Origin: LMUY01 sp965199165
Lineage (GTDB): Bacteria > Pseudomonadota > Alphaproteobacteria > Acetobacterales > Acetobacteraceae
DNA length: 64,000 bases
Direction: 5' to 3'
Assembly (NCBI GenBank): GCA_965199165.1
Contig: OZ240681.1
Coordinates: 1,364,001-1,428,000 of the forward strand
Notes under the pieces: generated by a model
Told to the model about the DNA's origin: nothing
What the model saw: the letters and a program-made list of their open reading frames with translations, nothing else
The model's database searches: none
Translations under genes and position numbers: made by a program
In this document: positions 1-7,715 of the stretch, piece by piece
Layout: each line of letters starts with the position of its first letter
How positions within the stretch are numbered: position 1 is the first letter of the stretch

Positions 1-642
1 GAATAGCGGGGTCTCGTGCAGGTAGCGGCGCAGGTAGACGCTCACCAGGCCGAACAGGCCGCCGAGCAGGAACGGCAAGCGCCAGCCGAAGCTGTACAGC
101 TGGTCATGGGTCAGGAAGCTGGACAGCAGCCCGGACGTGCTGGAGCCGATCGCGAGGCCGAAGAAGACGATGCCCTGCAGCACGGCGCAGTTGAACCCGA
201 CGCGGCGCCGGGCGGAGTGCTCGGCGACGAAGATCACGGCGCCCGGCAGCTCGCCGGCCAGCGCGCATCCCTGCAGCAGCCGCATCAGCAGCAGCAGCGC
301 CGGCGCCAGCCAGCCCACTTGCCCGTACGTCGGCAGCAGCCCGATGCAGAGCGTGGGGACGGCCATCAGCAGCAGCGACAGCAAGAACATCTTCTTGCGG
401 CCGATCTTGTCGCCGAAATGCGCGATGACGATGCCGGCGACCGGCCGGACGAAATAGCCCAGCGCGAAGATCGCGTAGGTCTGCAGCAACCGCACCCATT
501 CCGGGCTCTGCGGCGGGAAGAACACGCCGCTCAGGACGAGGGTCAGGAACACGAACACGGTGAAGTCGTAGTATTCGAGTGCCGACCCGATGGAGCTTAG
601 GACTACAGTCCTAAGCTCGGTTTTGGACATCCTGTCGGTCAT
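1..642 (-). CDS. MFS transporter, metabolite:H+ symporter (MHS) type, partial
   Basis: Inner-membrane major facilitator that probably imports the organic acid used by the three genes upstream of it. The reading frame starts at ATG 642, preceded on the minus strand by a GGGGGAA ribosome-binding site, and stays open to the window edge, so the C-terminal half is missing. The start of the protein carries SALEYYDFTVFVF, the GxxLExYDF signature of MHS-type symporters. The loop GDKIGRKKMF is the MFS loop 2-3 motif, and several hydrophobic helices follow. It lies 59 bp downstream of the small hydro-lyase subunit on the same strand and is likely cotranscribed. Codons 9-17 coincide with a 26-bp palindrome. 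The substrate cannot be read from the sequence. Confidence 0.85.
   Translation of the reverse strand, partial: MTDRMSKTELRTVVLSSIGSALEYYDFTVFVFLTLVLSGVFFPPQSPEWVRLLQTYAIFALGYFVRPVAGIVIAHFGDKIGRKKMFLLSLLLMAVPTLCIGLLPTYGQVGWLAPALLLLMRLLQGCALAGELPGAVIFVAEHSARRRVGFNCAVLQGIVFFGLAIGSSTSGLLSSFLTHDQLYSFGWRLPFLLGGLFGLVSVYLRRYLHETPLF
593..618. repeat. 26-bp near-perfect palindrome inside the 5' end of the MFS gene
   Basis: Twelve-base arms, GAGCTTAGGACT and AGTCCTAAGCTC, are perfect inverted complements separated by AC. The element covers codons 9-17 of the transporter and forces AT-richer codons (CTT, AGG, ACT, GTA, CTA) that are rare in this genome. It could be an operator for a dimeric regulator or an mRNA hairpin affecting early translation. 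Confidence 0.6.
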
Positions 643-701
643 GGTTCCCCCTCGAAAAGTGACCGGCGCCGTTGTTGTTCTGTCGCGCCTGGCCGGTGCC
701 G

Positions 702-1253
702 CTAGGCGGCCGCGGCTGGAAGCTGGTCCTTGCCGACCGTCTCCCACCACTGCTTGATCACGCCGATGGTCCCGCCCAGCGCGATGGTCTCGCGCAGGCC
801 CTCCGGCACCGGCGCGAACGCCACCTGCGTGCCGCGCGTGTGGTTGACGAGGCTGCCGGTCAGGAAGTCGGCCTCGATATCGTCGCCTTCGTCGGCCGCC
901 TGGCTGATGCCGACACAGTCCGTCGCGATCAACGTCCCGCAGCTGATGGCCGCCCGGAAATTGAGGAACGGCATCGACTCGCACAGCACGCCGAGGCCAA
1001 GCCCGCGCATCGCGATGTAGCCGCCGAAATGCGCCTTGCCCTTGCCGAAGTTGCGCCCGGCCAGGATGATGTCGCCCGGCTTCACCCGGTCGGCGAAGCC
1101 CGGGTCGAACTCCTTGAACAGGTTCGGGATCAGCAGGCTCAGGTCGGAGGTGCGGTCCTTGGCGAACTTGAACGCCATGATGGCGCCGTCATGCGGCACG
1201 TCGTCGCCGAACTTGCGGCACGTGCCGCGCAGGTGCCACTTGTAATCGGTCAT
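702..1253 (-). CDS. Aconitase/isopropylmalate dehydratase-type small (swivel) subunit
   Basis: Swivel-domain subunit of a heterodimeric hydro-lyase of the LeuCD/homoaconitase family. It pairs with the large subunit encoded 13 bp upstream. The 183-residue protein starts at ATG 1253 with MTDYKWHLRGTCRKFGDDV. It carries the LAGRNFGKGKAHFGG segment, equivalent to the GxxFGxGSSRE substrate-specificity loop of LeuD, but the SSRE part reads KAHF. That change suggests a substrate other than isopropylmalate. Its length fits the short archaeal-type LeuD rather than the roughly 200-residue E. coli enzyme. Operon partners are an HpcH/HpaI aldolase and an MHS transporter, so a catabolic hydroxy-acid role is more likely than leucine synthesis. 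Confidence 0.85.
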   Translation of the reverse strand: MTDYKWHLRGTCRKFGDDVPHDGAIMAFKFAKDRTSDLSLLIPNLFKEFDPGFADRVKPGDIILAGRNFGKGKAHFGGYIAMRGLGLGVLCESMPFLNFRAAISCGTLIATDCVGISQAADEGDDIEADFLTGSLVNHTRGTQVAFAPVPEGLRETIALGGTIGVIKQWWETVGKDQLPAAAA

Positions 1254-1266
1254 CGCGGATCTCCTC

Positions 1267-2547
1267 TCAGGCGGGGATGGGCATGGAGCGAGGGTCGGTG
1301 ATCTGGCCGGACACGGCGGACACGGCGACGGTGGCCGGGCTGCCGAGATAGATGTCCGCGTCCTTGGCGCCCATGCGGCCGAAGGTGTTGACCGCCGCGG
1401 TGGAGATGGACGCCTCCCCGCTGCCGAGCAGCCCCATCGTGCCGCCGGAGCACGGCCCACAGCCGGACGGCAGCATGATCGCGCCCGCATCCATGAACAC
1501 GGACATCAGCCCGTCATCCACCAGGCGCTTGGCCGATTGCTGCGTGCCGGGCACCACGAACAGACGCACGCCGGACGCGACCTTACGGCCGCGCAGCACC
1601 TCCGCGGCGGTGCGCAGGTCATCGTACATCCCCGACCCGCAGGAGCCGATGAACGCGTGGTTGATCGTCTTGCCGACGACCGTGGAGATGTCGGCCGCAT
1701 TCTCCGGGGCGCCCGGGAGGGCCACCTGCGGCTCGAGCGTCGACAGGTCGAACGTCAGGTCGGCCTCGAACGTCGCGTCCGGATCGCTGTAGACCGGCTC
1801 GTATGGGCGCCCGGCCACGGCGGCAACGTCCGCCAGCACCGCCGCCGATGGCGGGATGAACACGTTGATGGCACTGACCTCGGTCGGCGTGTTGCAGAGT
1901 GCGACGCGTTGCGCCAGGTCGAACTGCTCCAACGCGTCGCCGGCGAGCTCCAGCACGCGGTAGGCGATGTCGACGCCCCAGTCGCCGTTGCTCAGGTGCT
2001 TGGAGATACGGAACCCGACGTCGCGGCCGTACACGCCCGGCTGGCGGTCGCCCGTCAGCGTCAGGCGCACCGTCTTCGGCACCAGCGTCCAGAGCGTGCC
2101 CATCGCGAGCACGCAGTTCACCTCGCTGCCGGCGCGCAGCCCGAACGCGCCGACGGCGCCGAAATTGGTGCAGTGCATGTCGTTGGCGAAGATGAAGTCG
2201 CCCGGCAGCACCATGCCCTTCTCGATCGGGAAGATGTGGCCGTGGCCACCCTGGCCCACGTCGTAGAAATGCTTGATCCCCCATTCGGCGGCGGTCTTGC
2301 GGATCTTCTGGCCTTTCTCGACCACGGCCGGGTTGGTGTAGATGACCTCATGGTCGGTCACGAAGACGACCCGGTCCGGGTTGGTCACCCGGGTGATGCC
2401 CAGCCCGTCCAAGTCCCGCTTGGTGACCGGCACCTGCAGGTCATGCAGGAACACCCAGTCCGCGTGGGGATGGATGACCTCGCCCGCGCGGACGGAGGGG
2501 CGGTTGGCTGCGCGCGCCAGGATCTTCTCGCTTGCCGTCATACCCAT
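1267..2547 (-). CDS. Aconitase/isopropylmalate dehydratase-type large subunit
   Basis: Catalytic [4Fe-4S] subunit of a LeuC/homoaconitase-family hydro-lyase, which isomerises or hydrates hydroxy di- or tricarboxylic acids. The 426-residue protein keeps the three cluster ligands: Cys303 in IGSCGSG, and Cys363 and Cys366 in SGCGPC. The N-terminal VFVTDHEV and the GQGGHGHIFPIEKG stretch match the substrate-binding core. ATG 2547 has AAAGGAA upstream; a second Met two codons later is possible. The length resembles archaeal-type LeuC and HacA. The gene lies 37 bp after the aldolase and 13 bp before the small subunit. The natural substrate is unknown. Confidence 0.88.
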   Translation of the reverse strand: MGMTASEKILARAANRPSVRAGEVIHPHADWVFLHDLQVPVTKRDLDGLGITRVTNPDRVVFVTDHEVIYTNPAVVEKGQKIRKTAAEWGIKHFYDVGQGGHGHIFPIEKGMVLPGDFIFANDMHCTNFGAVGAFGLRAGSEVNCVLAMGTLWTLVPKTVRLTLTGDRQPGVYGRDVGFRISKHLSNGDWGVDIAYRVLELAGDALEQFDLAQRVALCNTPTEVSAINVFIPPSAAVLADVAAVAGRPYEPVYSDPDATFEADLTFDLSTLEPQVALPGAPENAADISTVVGKTINHAFIGSCGSGMYDDLRTAAEVLRGRKVASGVRLFVVPGTQQSAKRLVDDGLMSVFMDAGAIMLPSGCGPCSGGTMGLLGSGEASISTAAVNTFGRMGAKDADIYLGSPATVAVSAVSGQITDPRSMPIPA

Positions 2548-2584
2548 AGGATATTCCTTTCTAGCTTCGCCTGTGTCGGCGACG

Positions 2585-3319
2585 TCACCGTGACGGGTTC
2601 GGCGCGCCAGGCCTGGCGTATTTCTTTCCCGCGTCGATCAGCATTTCCGGGAAGTTGCCCAGCACCAGCACGTCGTCGCGCATCTTCCCGCCGACCCGGT
2701 GCACACGCGCGGTGATGTCGGCGATCGCCGCCTTGACCTCTGGCGCCTTGGTGTTGCCCGGGAAGCCCAGGTCCTGCGCGAAGTCGTTGGGGCCCATGAA
2801 GATGCAGTCGACGCCATCGACCGCGGCGATCTGCTCGACGCTGTCCATGCCGGCGCGGTCCTCGATCATGACCGCAACGAACATGTTGGCGTTGGTATGC
2901 CGGTAGTAGGCGGGCATGTCGTCGATCGCCATCTGGTAGTTCACGCCGCGGCCGCCGCCCAGGGAGCGCGTACCCCGGGGGCCGAAATGACACGACCGGA
3001 CCAGCAGCTCCGCGTCCGCCGGGCTGCTGACATGCGGCCCCACGATGCCGCGTACCCCGCGGTCCAGCCGGCGGTTCACGGTGGGGCCGGTCAGGTCCGG
3101 AACGCGGGCGATCGGCGTCATGCCGACGAGCTCGGCGGCGCGGCAGACATCGTCCAGGTCGGTGTTGCCGAACACGCCGTGCTCGTCATCGATGTAGACG
3201 TAGTCGAAGTCGAGCAGCCCGAGGATTTCGACCACCGCCGGCGACGGGACCGTCAGCCGGAAGCCGTGCGCCTTGCGACCTTCGCGCATGGCGACCTTGA
3301 TGCGGTTCTCCTTCAGCAA
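2585..3319 (-). CDS. HpcH/HpaI-family class II (metal-dependent) aldolase
   Basis: Predicted pyruvate-type aldolase that cleaves 4-hydroxy-2-oxo acids, or a citrate-lyase-like relative. The TIM-barrel family signatures are visible: YIDDEHGVF, a metal-binding Glu in VMIEDRAGMD, and FMGPNDFAQDLG near the C-terminus. The frame extends up to ATG 3376, but the extra residues (RPSRQRQRV) are unlike the family. TTG 3319, with GGGAGG six bases upstream, starts the protein at LLKENRIKVAM, which aligns with the usual MKENRLK opening, so that start is used (244 residues). It is the first gene of the operon with the two hydro-lyase subunits and the transporter. Confidence 0.85.
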   Translation of the reverse strand: MLKENRIKVAMREGRKAHGFRLTVPSPAVVEILGLLDFDYVYIDDEHGVFGNTDLDDVCRAAELVGMTPIARVPDLTGPTVNRRLDRGVRGIVGPHVSSPADAELLVRSCHFGPRGTRSLGGGRGVNYQMAIDDMPAYYRHTNANMFVAVMIEDRAGMDSVEQIAAVDGVDCIFMGPNDFAQDLGFPGNTKAPEVKAAIADITARVHRVGGKMRDDVLVLGNFPEMLIDAGKKYARPGAPNPSR

Positions 3320-3406
3320 GCCACCCTCCCGAACTCTTTGTCTCTGTCTGCTTGGCCGTAGGTTTAGCGCTAACATTCTGAGCGGTCAACAGGCAAGCAA
3401 TCGCTC

Positions 3407-3517
3407 CCTCTCCCTCTGGGCAGGCTGTCGCATATGGCCGTATCCGCTTTGGAACCCTCTCCCGCTGGCGGGAGAGGGAGCTCCGCCGTATGCGATGGCC
3501 CTGCCCGAAGGGAGAGG
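3407..3517. repeat. Nested intergenic palindromic element
   Basis: An imperfect inverted repeat of about 31 bases pairs 3407-3437 with 3486-3517; both arms share CCTCTCCCT, GGGCAGG and TCGCATA. It encloses a perfect 11-base stem (3455-3465 and 3468-3478, CCCTCTCCCGC) with a TG loop. This is typical of dispersed extragenic palindromes in alphaproteobacteria. It occupies the 352-bp gap between the aldolase start and the MpaB-type gene, in which no protein gene is supported. Confidence 0.75.
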
Positions 3518-3557
3518 CCCGGGTGAGGGCGCGGGGCGCATGATCGTGCACTTGGCC

Positions 3558-3600
3558 TTCACTTAACCCTCTGCCAAAGGGAGAGGGCTTCGGCAGTGAA
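3558..3600. repeat. Second palindromic unit of the same intergenic repeat family
   Basis: TTCACT (3558-3563) pairs with AGTGAA (3595-3600), and inside it CCCTCT (3567-3572) pairs with AGAGGG (3582-3587). The CCCTCT/AGAGGG core is shared with the larger element just upstream and with the hairpin at 46331. It may also end transcription coming from the right on the minus strand. Confidence 0.6.
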
Positions 3601-3671
3601 AGGAGGGCTGAGTGCTAGATGAGGGCGAACCTAATCAGGATCGCGCCTCATTGCGACCCTCAGCCGCAGCC

Positions 3672-4547
3672 CTAGCTGAACGCCCACCGCAGCGTCTGGG
3701 CGATGCCGAACGTGCCGGCCCGCAGCAGCGGACGGCCCAGCAGCGGGTTCGCCAGCCCGTGCATGCGTCGCGCCCAGGCCGGCAGCAGGTCCACGCCAGC
3801 CTGCAAGGTCAGCGCCTGGAACGGTTCGGCCAGCCGGCTGGACGCGTGCTGCCCCAGCACGAGCCGGGCGACCTCGCGCGTGCGGGCGTCGCAGAGCATC
3901 AGCGGCCGCATCGCCTCCAGCAGGCGCTCGGCCTCGCGCCGGGTGTGCGGGACCGGATCGGCGCCCAGCGCCGCGCCCACGCGCGCCATCTCGGCGAAAT
4001 AGCGGTCCTGGTCGGCCGCCGGCATCAGCGGCTCGGCATAGCGCATCCAGGCGTTGAGGAAGCTGGTCGCCTCCGTCACGTGCACCCAGGCCAGCAGCGC
4101 CGGGTCGTTCGCCCGGTAGGGCGTGCCATCCGGCAGCGTGCCGTGGACATACTCGTGGATGCCCCGCACGCGGGCGATCACCGCCTCCGCCTCTTCCCGC
4201 CCGCCATAGGTGGTCAGCGCGATGAAGCGGGCGGTGCGCCGCAGCCGGCCCTGCATGTCCGAACGGAACTTCGAGTGGTCCCACACGCCCGCCAGCACGG
4301 CCGGGTGCAGCATCTGCAGCAGCAGCCCGGCGACCCCGCCGACCATCATGCCCGCCACGTCGCCGTGCACCCGCCAGGCCACGGCACGCGGCCCGAACAG
4401 GCCGTCGACGCGGCGCTTGACCGGCTTCTCCCCCTTTGCGGCGTCGTTGAACAGACCGACCACACTGGTGGTGATCGCCCGCTTCACCGGGCGGACGAAG
4501 GACTCGCGGGCGGCAGGCAGGGTGAGACTGGGCATGCGGTCAGCCAT
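3672..4547 (-). CDS. Oxygenase MpaB family protein (DUF2236)
   Basis: Member of the DUF2236/MpaB group, which includes heme-dependent latex-clearing and fungal MpaB oxygenases. Visible signatures are LHPAVLAGVWDHSKF near residue 80 and RANDPALLAWVHVTEATSF around residue 150, which contain the conserved histidines expected to bind heme. The frame is open to 4586, but MADRMPSLTLP at ATG 4547 looks like the natural start (291 residues); a further ATG lies at 4535. No obvious signal peptide is seen. The substrate is unknown. It is followed downstream only by repeats, and the next upstream gene, a lipoprotein, is 134 bp away. Confidence 0.8.
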   Translation of the reverse strand: MADRMPSLTLPAARESFVRPVKRAITTSVVGLFNDAAKGEKPVKRRVDGLFGPRAVAWRVHGDVAGMMVGGVAGLLLQMLHPAVLAGVWDHSKFRSDMQGRLRRTARFIALTTYGGREEAEAVIARVRGIHEYVHGTLPDGTPYRANDPALLAWVHVTEATSFLNAWMRYAEPLMPAADQDRYFAEMARVGAALGADPVPHTRREAERLLEAMRPLMLCDARTREVARLVLGQHASSRLAEPFQALTLQAGVDLLPAWARRMHGLANPLLGRPLLRAGTFGIAQTLRWAFS

Positions 4548-4681
4548 CGATCGGGTCCATGCGGCGCAGCGGGCCGTGCGCCTCATGTGACATGGGTAAC
4601 CCCGGCGGGCCTGCCAACCTCACGGCCGCAGCGCGGTCCCGGTGGGCCGCAGCAGGGCGGCGGTGTCCGCCCCGCCGCCTG

Positions 4682-5116
4682 TCAGGAGGCGGGTTGCACC
4701 GTCACGGCGACGGCGATCGCCAGGTCGTTCGGCTCGAGCGTGACAGTGAACCGGTCGGGTCCGGCGTAGCCCGGCTGCGGCACGTAGTCGATTTCGGCCT
4801 GCCGCCCCAGCGTGACCAGCCCGACGCTGGCGCGGCCATGGCTGGCCGGCTCCGTCACCAGCGCCTGGGTGAGCACGACCTGCAGGTCGGGGTTGAAGAC
4901 CGTGAACTGGCAGGCCGGCCCGGCACTGCCCACCGTCATCGCGGTGTGCACGGCGGTGAAGGGCAGGATGAAGAACTTCTGCACCTGGCAGGGCCCATTC
5001 ACCGCCTGTGGTTGCAGCCGCCCCTGGTCGCTGCGGTCGAGTCCCGCACAGGCGGCGACGAGCAGGGGAAGGAGCAGGACGGAAGAACAGGACCATGACC
5101 GGCTTTGGGCACGCAT
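4682..5116 (-). CDS. Small lipoprotein of unknown function
   Basis: A 144-residue protein with a type II signal peptide: MRAQSRSWS, then a hydrophobic run ending in the lipobox LVAAC around residue 22. It should be anchored to a membrane by its lipidated Cys. The mature part ends in GPDRFTVTLEPNDLAIAV, which resembles the last strands of an immunoglobulin- or cadherin-like beta sandwich. I do not recognise a named family. The frame is open further upstream, but the signal peptide fixes the start at ATG 5116. It is divergent from the secreted protein at 5325. Confidence 0.65.
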   Translation of the reverse strand: MRAQSRSWSCSSVLLLPLLVAACAGLDRSDQGRLQPQAVNGPCQVQKFFILPFTAVHTAMTVGSAGPACQFTVFNPDLQVVLTQALVTEPASHGRASVGLVTLGRQAEIDYVPQPGYAGPDRFTVTLEPNDLAIAVAVTVQPAS

Positions 5117-5268
5117 GCTGACGACGACTCCGATAGAGATCCAGTGGGAACTGCCCCGCCCCGACCCCAAGCAGGGCCTGCGGCCATGCCCAGGCGGAGC
5201 TGGTGCTCGGGAACGTAGCCGCGGGGTCGGGCTGTCCTGGCTTGCGGGTCGCCCGCGAGCCACCCGTC

Positions 5269-5297
5269 TTGGCCACGTGCCGCATGCCCTGTATAAA
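5269..5297 (+). promoter_or_regulatory. Candidate sigma-70-type promoter for the secreted protein at 5325
   Basis: TTGGCC at 5269-5274 and TATAAA at 5292-5297 are separated by exactly 17 bases. This is the clearest -35/-10 pair seen in an otherwise GC-rich window. A GGGAGG ribosome-binding site follows at 5310, ahead of ATG 5325, which implies a short leader of about 20 nt. Confidence 0.5.
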
Positions 5298-5324
5298 CCC
5301 GCCGAACGAGGGAGGTATGCAACT

Positions 5325-5822
5325 ATGCGTTACGTCGGCCTTGCCGTGGCTTTCTGTGCCTTCGCCCTTCCCGCCTCGGCGCAGAAGGTCGGCCAAACGA
5401 TCGACGTCGGTGGCTGGAAGATCGCCAGCGACACGAATGCCGACGGCAGCACCGGTTGCACTGCGACGTTCGTGTATGACGACAAGAGCGTGATCGCCTT
5501 CGCGTTGGACAACGACAACACGCACATGTTCATCGTCTCCGAACCGACGGCGAAGATGACGGCCGGCTCCCAGACGCAGCTCACCTACCGCATCGACGAC
5601 GGCAAGACCATCGGCGGCATGGGCATCGCGGCGAACGCCACGACGCTGGCCGTGCCCATCCCGCCCGACTCCCTCGACGACATCTACGCCGCGTTCAAGG
5701 CTGGCAACAGCCTGTTCATCAAGCTCGGCAACGAGGAGTTCGAGGAGCCGCTCGACGGGTCGAGCAACGCCATCTCGGCCTTGGCCTCGTGCCAGGACAA
5801 CCTGCCGCCGCGCAAGAAGTAG
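5325..5822 (+). CDS. Secreted protein of unknown function
   Basis: A 165-residue exported protein. MRYVGLAVAFCAFALPASA followed by QKV is a standard Sec signal peptide with an ASA cleavage site. The mature part is polar and acidic with two cysteines, around residues 45 and 157, that could form a disulfide. It contains GGWKIASDTNADGSTGC and repeated aspartate-rich strands. The ATG at 5325 follows GGGAGG by about nine bases; the earlier ATG at 5317 is out of frame. I recognise no family. It is transcribed alone from a well-formed promoter. Confidence 0.7.
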   Translation: MRYVGLAVAFCAFALPASAQKVGQTIDVGGWKIASDTNADGSTGCTATFVYDDKSVIAFALDNDNTHMFIVSEPTAKMTAGSQTQLTYRIDDGKTIGGMGIAANATTLAVPIPPDSLDDIYAAFKAGNSLFIKLGNEEFEEPLDGSSNAISALASCQDNLPPRKK

Positions 5823-5933
5823 CCGCTGCCGCCGCGGGTCTTGCCTGCGACGGCGCGGCGGGAAAGGTTGCTTGTTTCAACCGCCCGGGTTGGAATGTAT
5901 GAGGATCGCTCACCACTCGGCAAAAGGAACCCG

Positions 5934-6242
5934 ATGACCAAAGCTCCAGCGAAGGCGCCCCCGAAGGGCGCAACCATCGACAAGCCGAAGGCAGGGAGCA
6001 AGCCGAACGCCCTCCAGCAGCCGCTGAAGCCGTCGGAGGACCTTGCGGCGGTCGTGGGCGAAGGGACGATGCCCCGGGGCCAGGTGGTCAGCAAGGTCTG
6101 GGAATACATCAAGGCCAACAAGCTGCAGAACCCGAAGGATGGGCGCGAGATCCTTGCCGACGACAAGCTGAAGAAGGTGTTCGGCAAGGACAGCGTGACC
6201 ATGTTCGAGATGAACAAGCTCCTGGCGCAACACCTGAAATAG
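5934..6242 (+). CDS. SWIB/MDM2 domain protein
   Basis: A 102-residue protein with a lysine- and proline-rich N-terminal tail (MTKAPAKAPPKG) and a C-terminal SWIB domain of about residues 45-100. The domain is recognisable from VVSKVWEYIKANKLQNP, then REILADDKLKKVFG and TMFEMNKLLAQHL. In bacteria SWIB occurs alone or fused to topoisomerase I and is thought to act on chromatin or DNA; its exact role is unclear. The frame is open from 5841, but ATG 5934 has AAAGGAA just upstream. The lysine-rich tail is unusual in this arginine-biased genome and suggests nucleic-acid binding. Confidence 0.85.
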   Translation: MTKAPAKAPPKGATIDKPKAGSKPNALQQPLKPSEDLAAVVGEGTMPRGQVVSKVWEYIKANKLQNPKDGREILADDKLKKVFGKDSVTMFEMNKLLAQHLK

Positions 6243-6337
6243 CCGCGCCTCCCGGCGGCCGCCTGGCCGGGCGCGGGGTGGCTCGCCGGGCGCCGTCATG
6301 GCAAGGTTGTCCCACGGCCGGATGCGGAGGGGATCGG

Positions 6338-7687
6338 ATGTCGCGACGGCACATGGCGCTCGGTGCGTTCGTCCCAGGCGGTGGCGTGCATGGGGCCGGC
6401 TGGCGCCTGCCGGAGGTGGATGTCGCGCACTCCTCGGACTTCGCCGCCTATGCCCGCATCGCCCAGATGCTCGAGCGCGGCTGCTTCGACACGCTGTTTA
6501 TGAATGACAGCGTGGGCACCAACGACATCGATCCCCGCGCGCTGGAACGCAACACCCAGGCGCTGCGCTGGGACCCGCTCACCCTGCTGCCCGCCCTGGC
6601 GGTGGTGACCGAGCGGATCGGCCTCACCGCCACCGCCAACACCACCTACAACGAGCCATACACCCTCGCCCGGCGCCTCGCCTCGCTCGACCAGCTGAGC
6701 GCCGGGCGGGCGGGATGGAACCTGGTGACCTCGCTGGGCGGCGGCGAGAACTTCAACCGCGACAGCCACGTGGACCATGCCGACCGGTATGGCCGGGCGG
6801 AGGAGTTCGTCGACGTGGTCACCGGGCTGTGGGACAGCTGGGAGGACGATGCGGCGGTCAAGGACAAGGCGACCGGCATCTGGGTCGACACGGACAAGAT
6901 GCACCTGATCCAGCACCGCGGCACCCATTTCACGGTGCGTGGCCCGCTGAACGCGCCGCGCGCCGTGCAAGGCTACCCGGTCATCGCGCAAGCCGGCTCG
7001 TCGGATGCCGGGCGGGAGCTGGCGGCGCGCACCGGCGAGCTGATCTTCACCGCCGCCCAGACCATCGAGGAAGGGCTGGAGTTCACCCGCGACATCACCG
7101 CGCGCGCCGCCCGGCATGGCCGCGGGCGCGACCTGTTCCGCGTACTGCCCGGCGTCTCCGTCGTCACCGCGCCGACCGAGGCGGAGGCACTCGCCAAATA
7201 CGACCGGCTCTACGACATCCACGAGGCCGGGCCACGCCTGGCGGCGATGTCCAAGTTCGCCAGCCTGGGCGTCGACCTGTCCGCCTGCCCGCTGGACGAG
7301 ACGGTGCCGCTGCCGGACGTGATCCCGCAGACCAACACGCACCGCAGCCGGCAGAAGCTCGTGGTCGACATGATCCGGCGCGAGAACCCGACCGTGCGGC
7401 AGCTTTTCCGCAAGCTGACGGCCGGCGGCCACCGCGTGCTGACGGGGACCCCGGCGCAGATCGCCGACGATTTCGAGGCGTGGTTCTCCGGCGGCGCCGC
7501 CGACGGGTTCAACATCATGTTCCCCGAGCTGATGGGCTGCGTGGCCGACTTCGTGCAGCTGGTCGTGCCGGAACTGCAGCGCCGCGGGTTGTTCCGCACG
7601 GCGTATGGCGGCAGCACCCTGCGCGAGCACCTGCAACTGCCTCGGCCGGAGAACCGGTTCGCGGCACGGCGCCAGGCCTCGGCGTAG
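6338..7687 (+). CDS. LLM-class flavin-dependent monooxygenase, NtaA/SnaA/DszA family
   Basis: Predicted FMNH2-dependent monooxygenase of the nitrilotriacetate/dibenzothiophene-sulfone type, dependent on a separate flavin reductase. The 449-residue protein starts MSRRHMALGAFVPGGG at ATG 6338, preceded by GGAGGGGA. Family landmarks are LTATANTTYNEPYTLARRLASLDQLS, the GRAGWNLVTS strand, and AQAGSSDAGRELAARTGE in the phosphate-binding region. The C-terminus carries GTPAQIADDFEAWF. The class II aldolase gene follows after 28 bp, so the two probably form an operon for an unknown xenobiotic or sulfonate-like compound. Confidence 0.87.
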   Translation: MSRRHMALGAFVPGGGVHGAGWRLPEVDVAHSSDFAAYARIAQMLERGCFDTLFMNDSVGTNDIDPRALERNTQALRWDPLTLLPALAVVTERIGLTATANTTYNEPYTLARRLASLDQLSAGRAGWNLVTSLGGGENFNRDSHVDHADRYGRAEEFVDVVTGLWDSWEDDAAVKDKATGIWVDTDKMHLIQHRGTHFTVRGPLNAPRAVQGYPVIAQAGSSDAGRELAARTGELIFTAAQTIEEGLEFTRDITARAARHGRGRDLFRVLPGVSVVTAPTEAEALAKYDRLYDIHEAGPRLAAMSKFASLGVDLSACPLDETVPLPDVIPQTNTHRSRQKLVVDMIRRENPTVRQLFRKLTAGGHRVLTGTPAQIADDFEAWFSGGAADGFNIMFPELMGCVADFVQLVVPELQRRGLFRTAYGGSTLREHLQLPRPENRFAARRQASA

Positions 7688-7715
7688 CAACTCGATACTC
7701 CACGAGGCAGACGCC

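Noticed and set aside
3612..4769. A plus-strand open frame antisense to the MpaB-type gene
   Set aside because: The minus strand encodes conserved MpaB motifs; the plus frame has shadow composition only.
5317..5319. ATG just after GGGAGG as start of the secreted protein
   Set aside because: It is out of frame with the signal peptide; ATG 5325 gives the complete leader.
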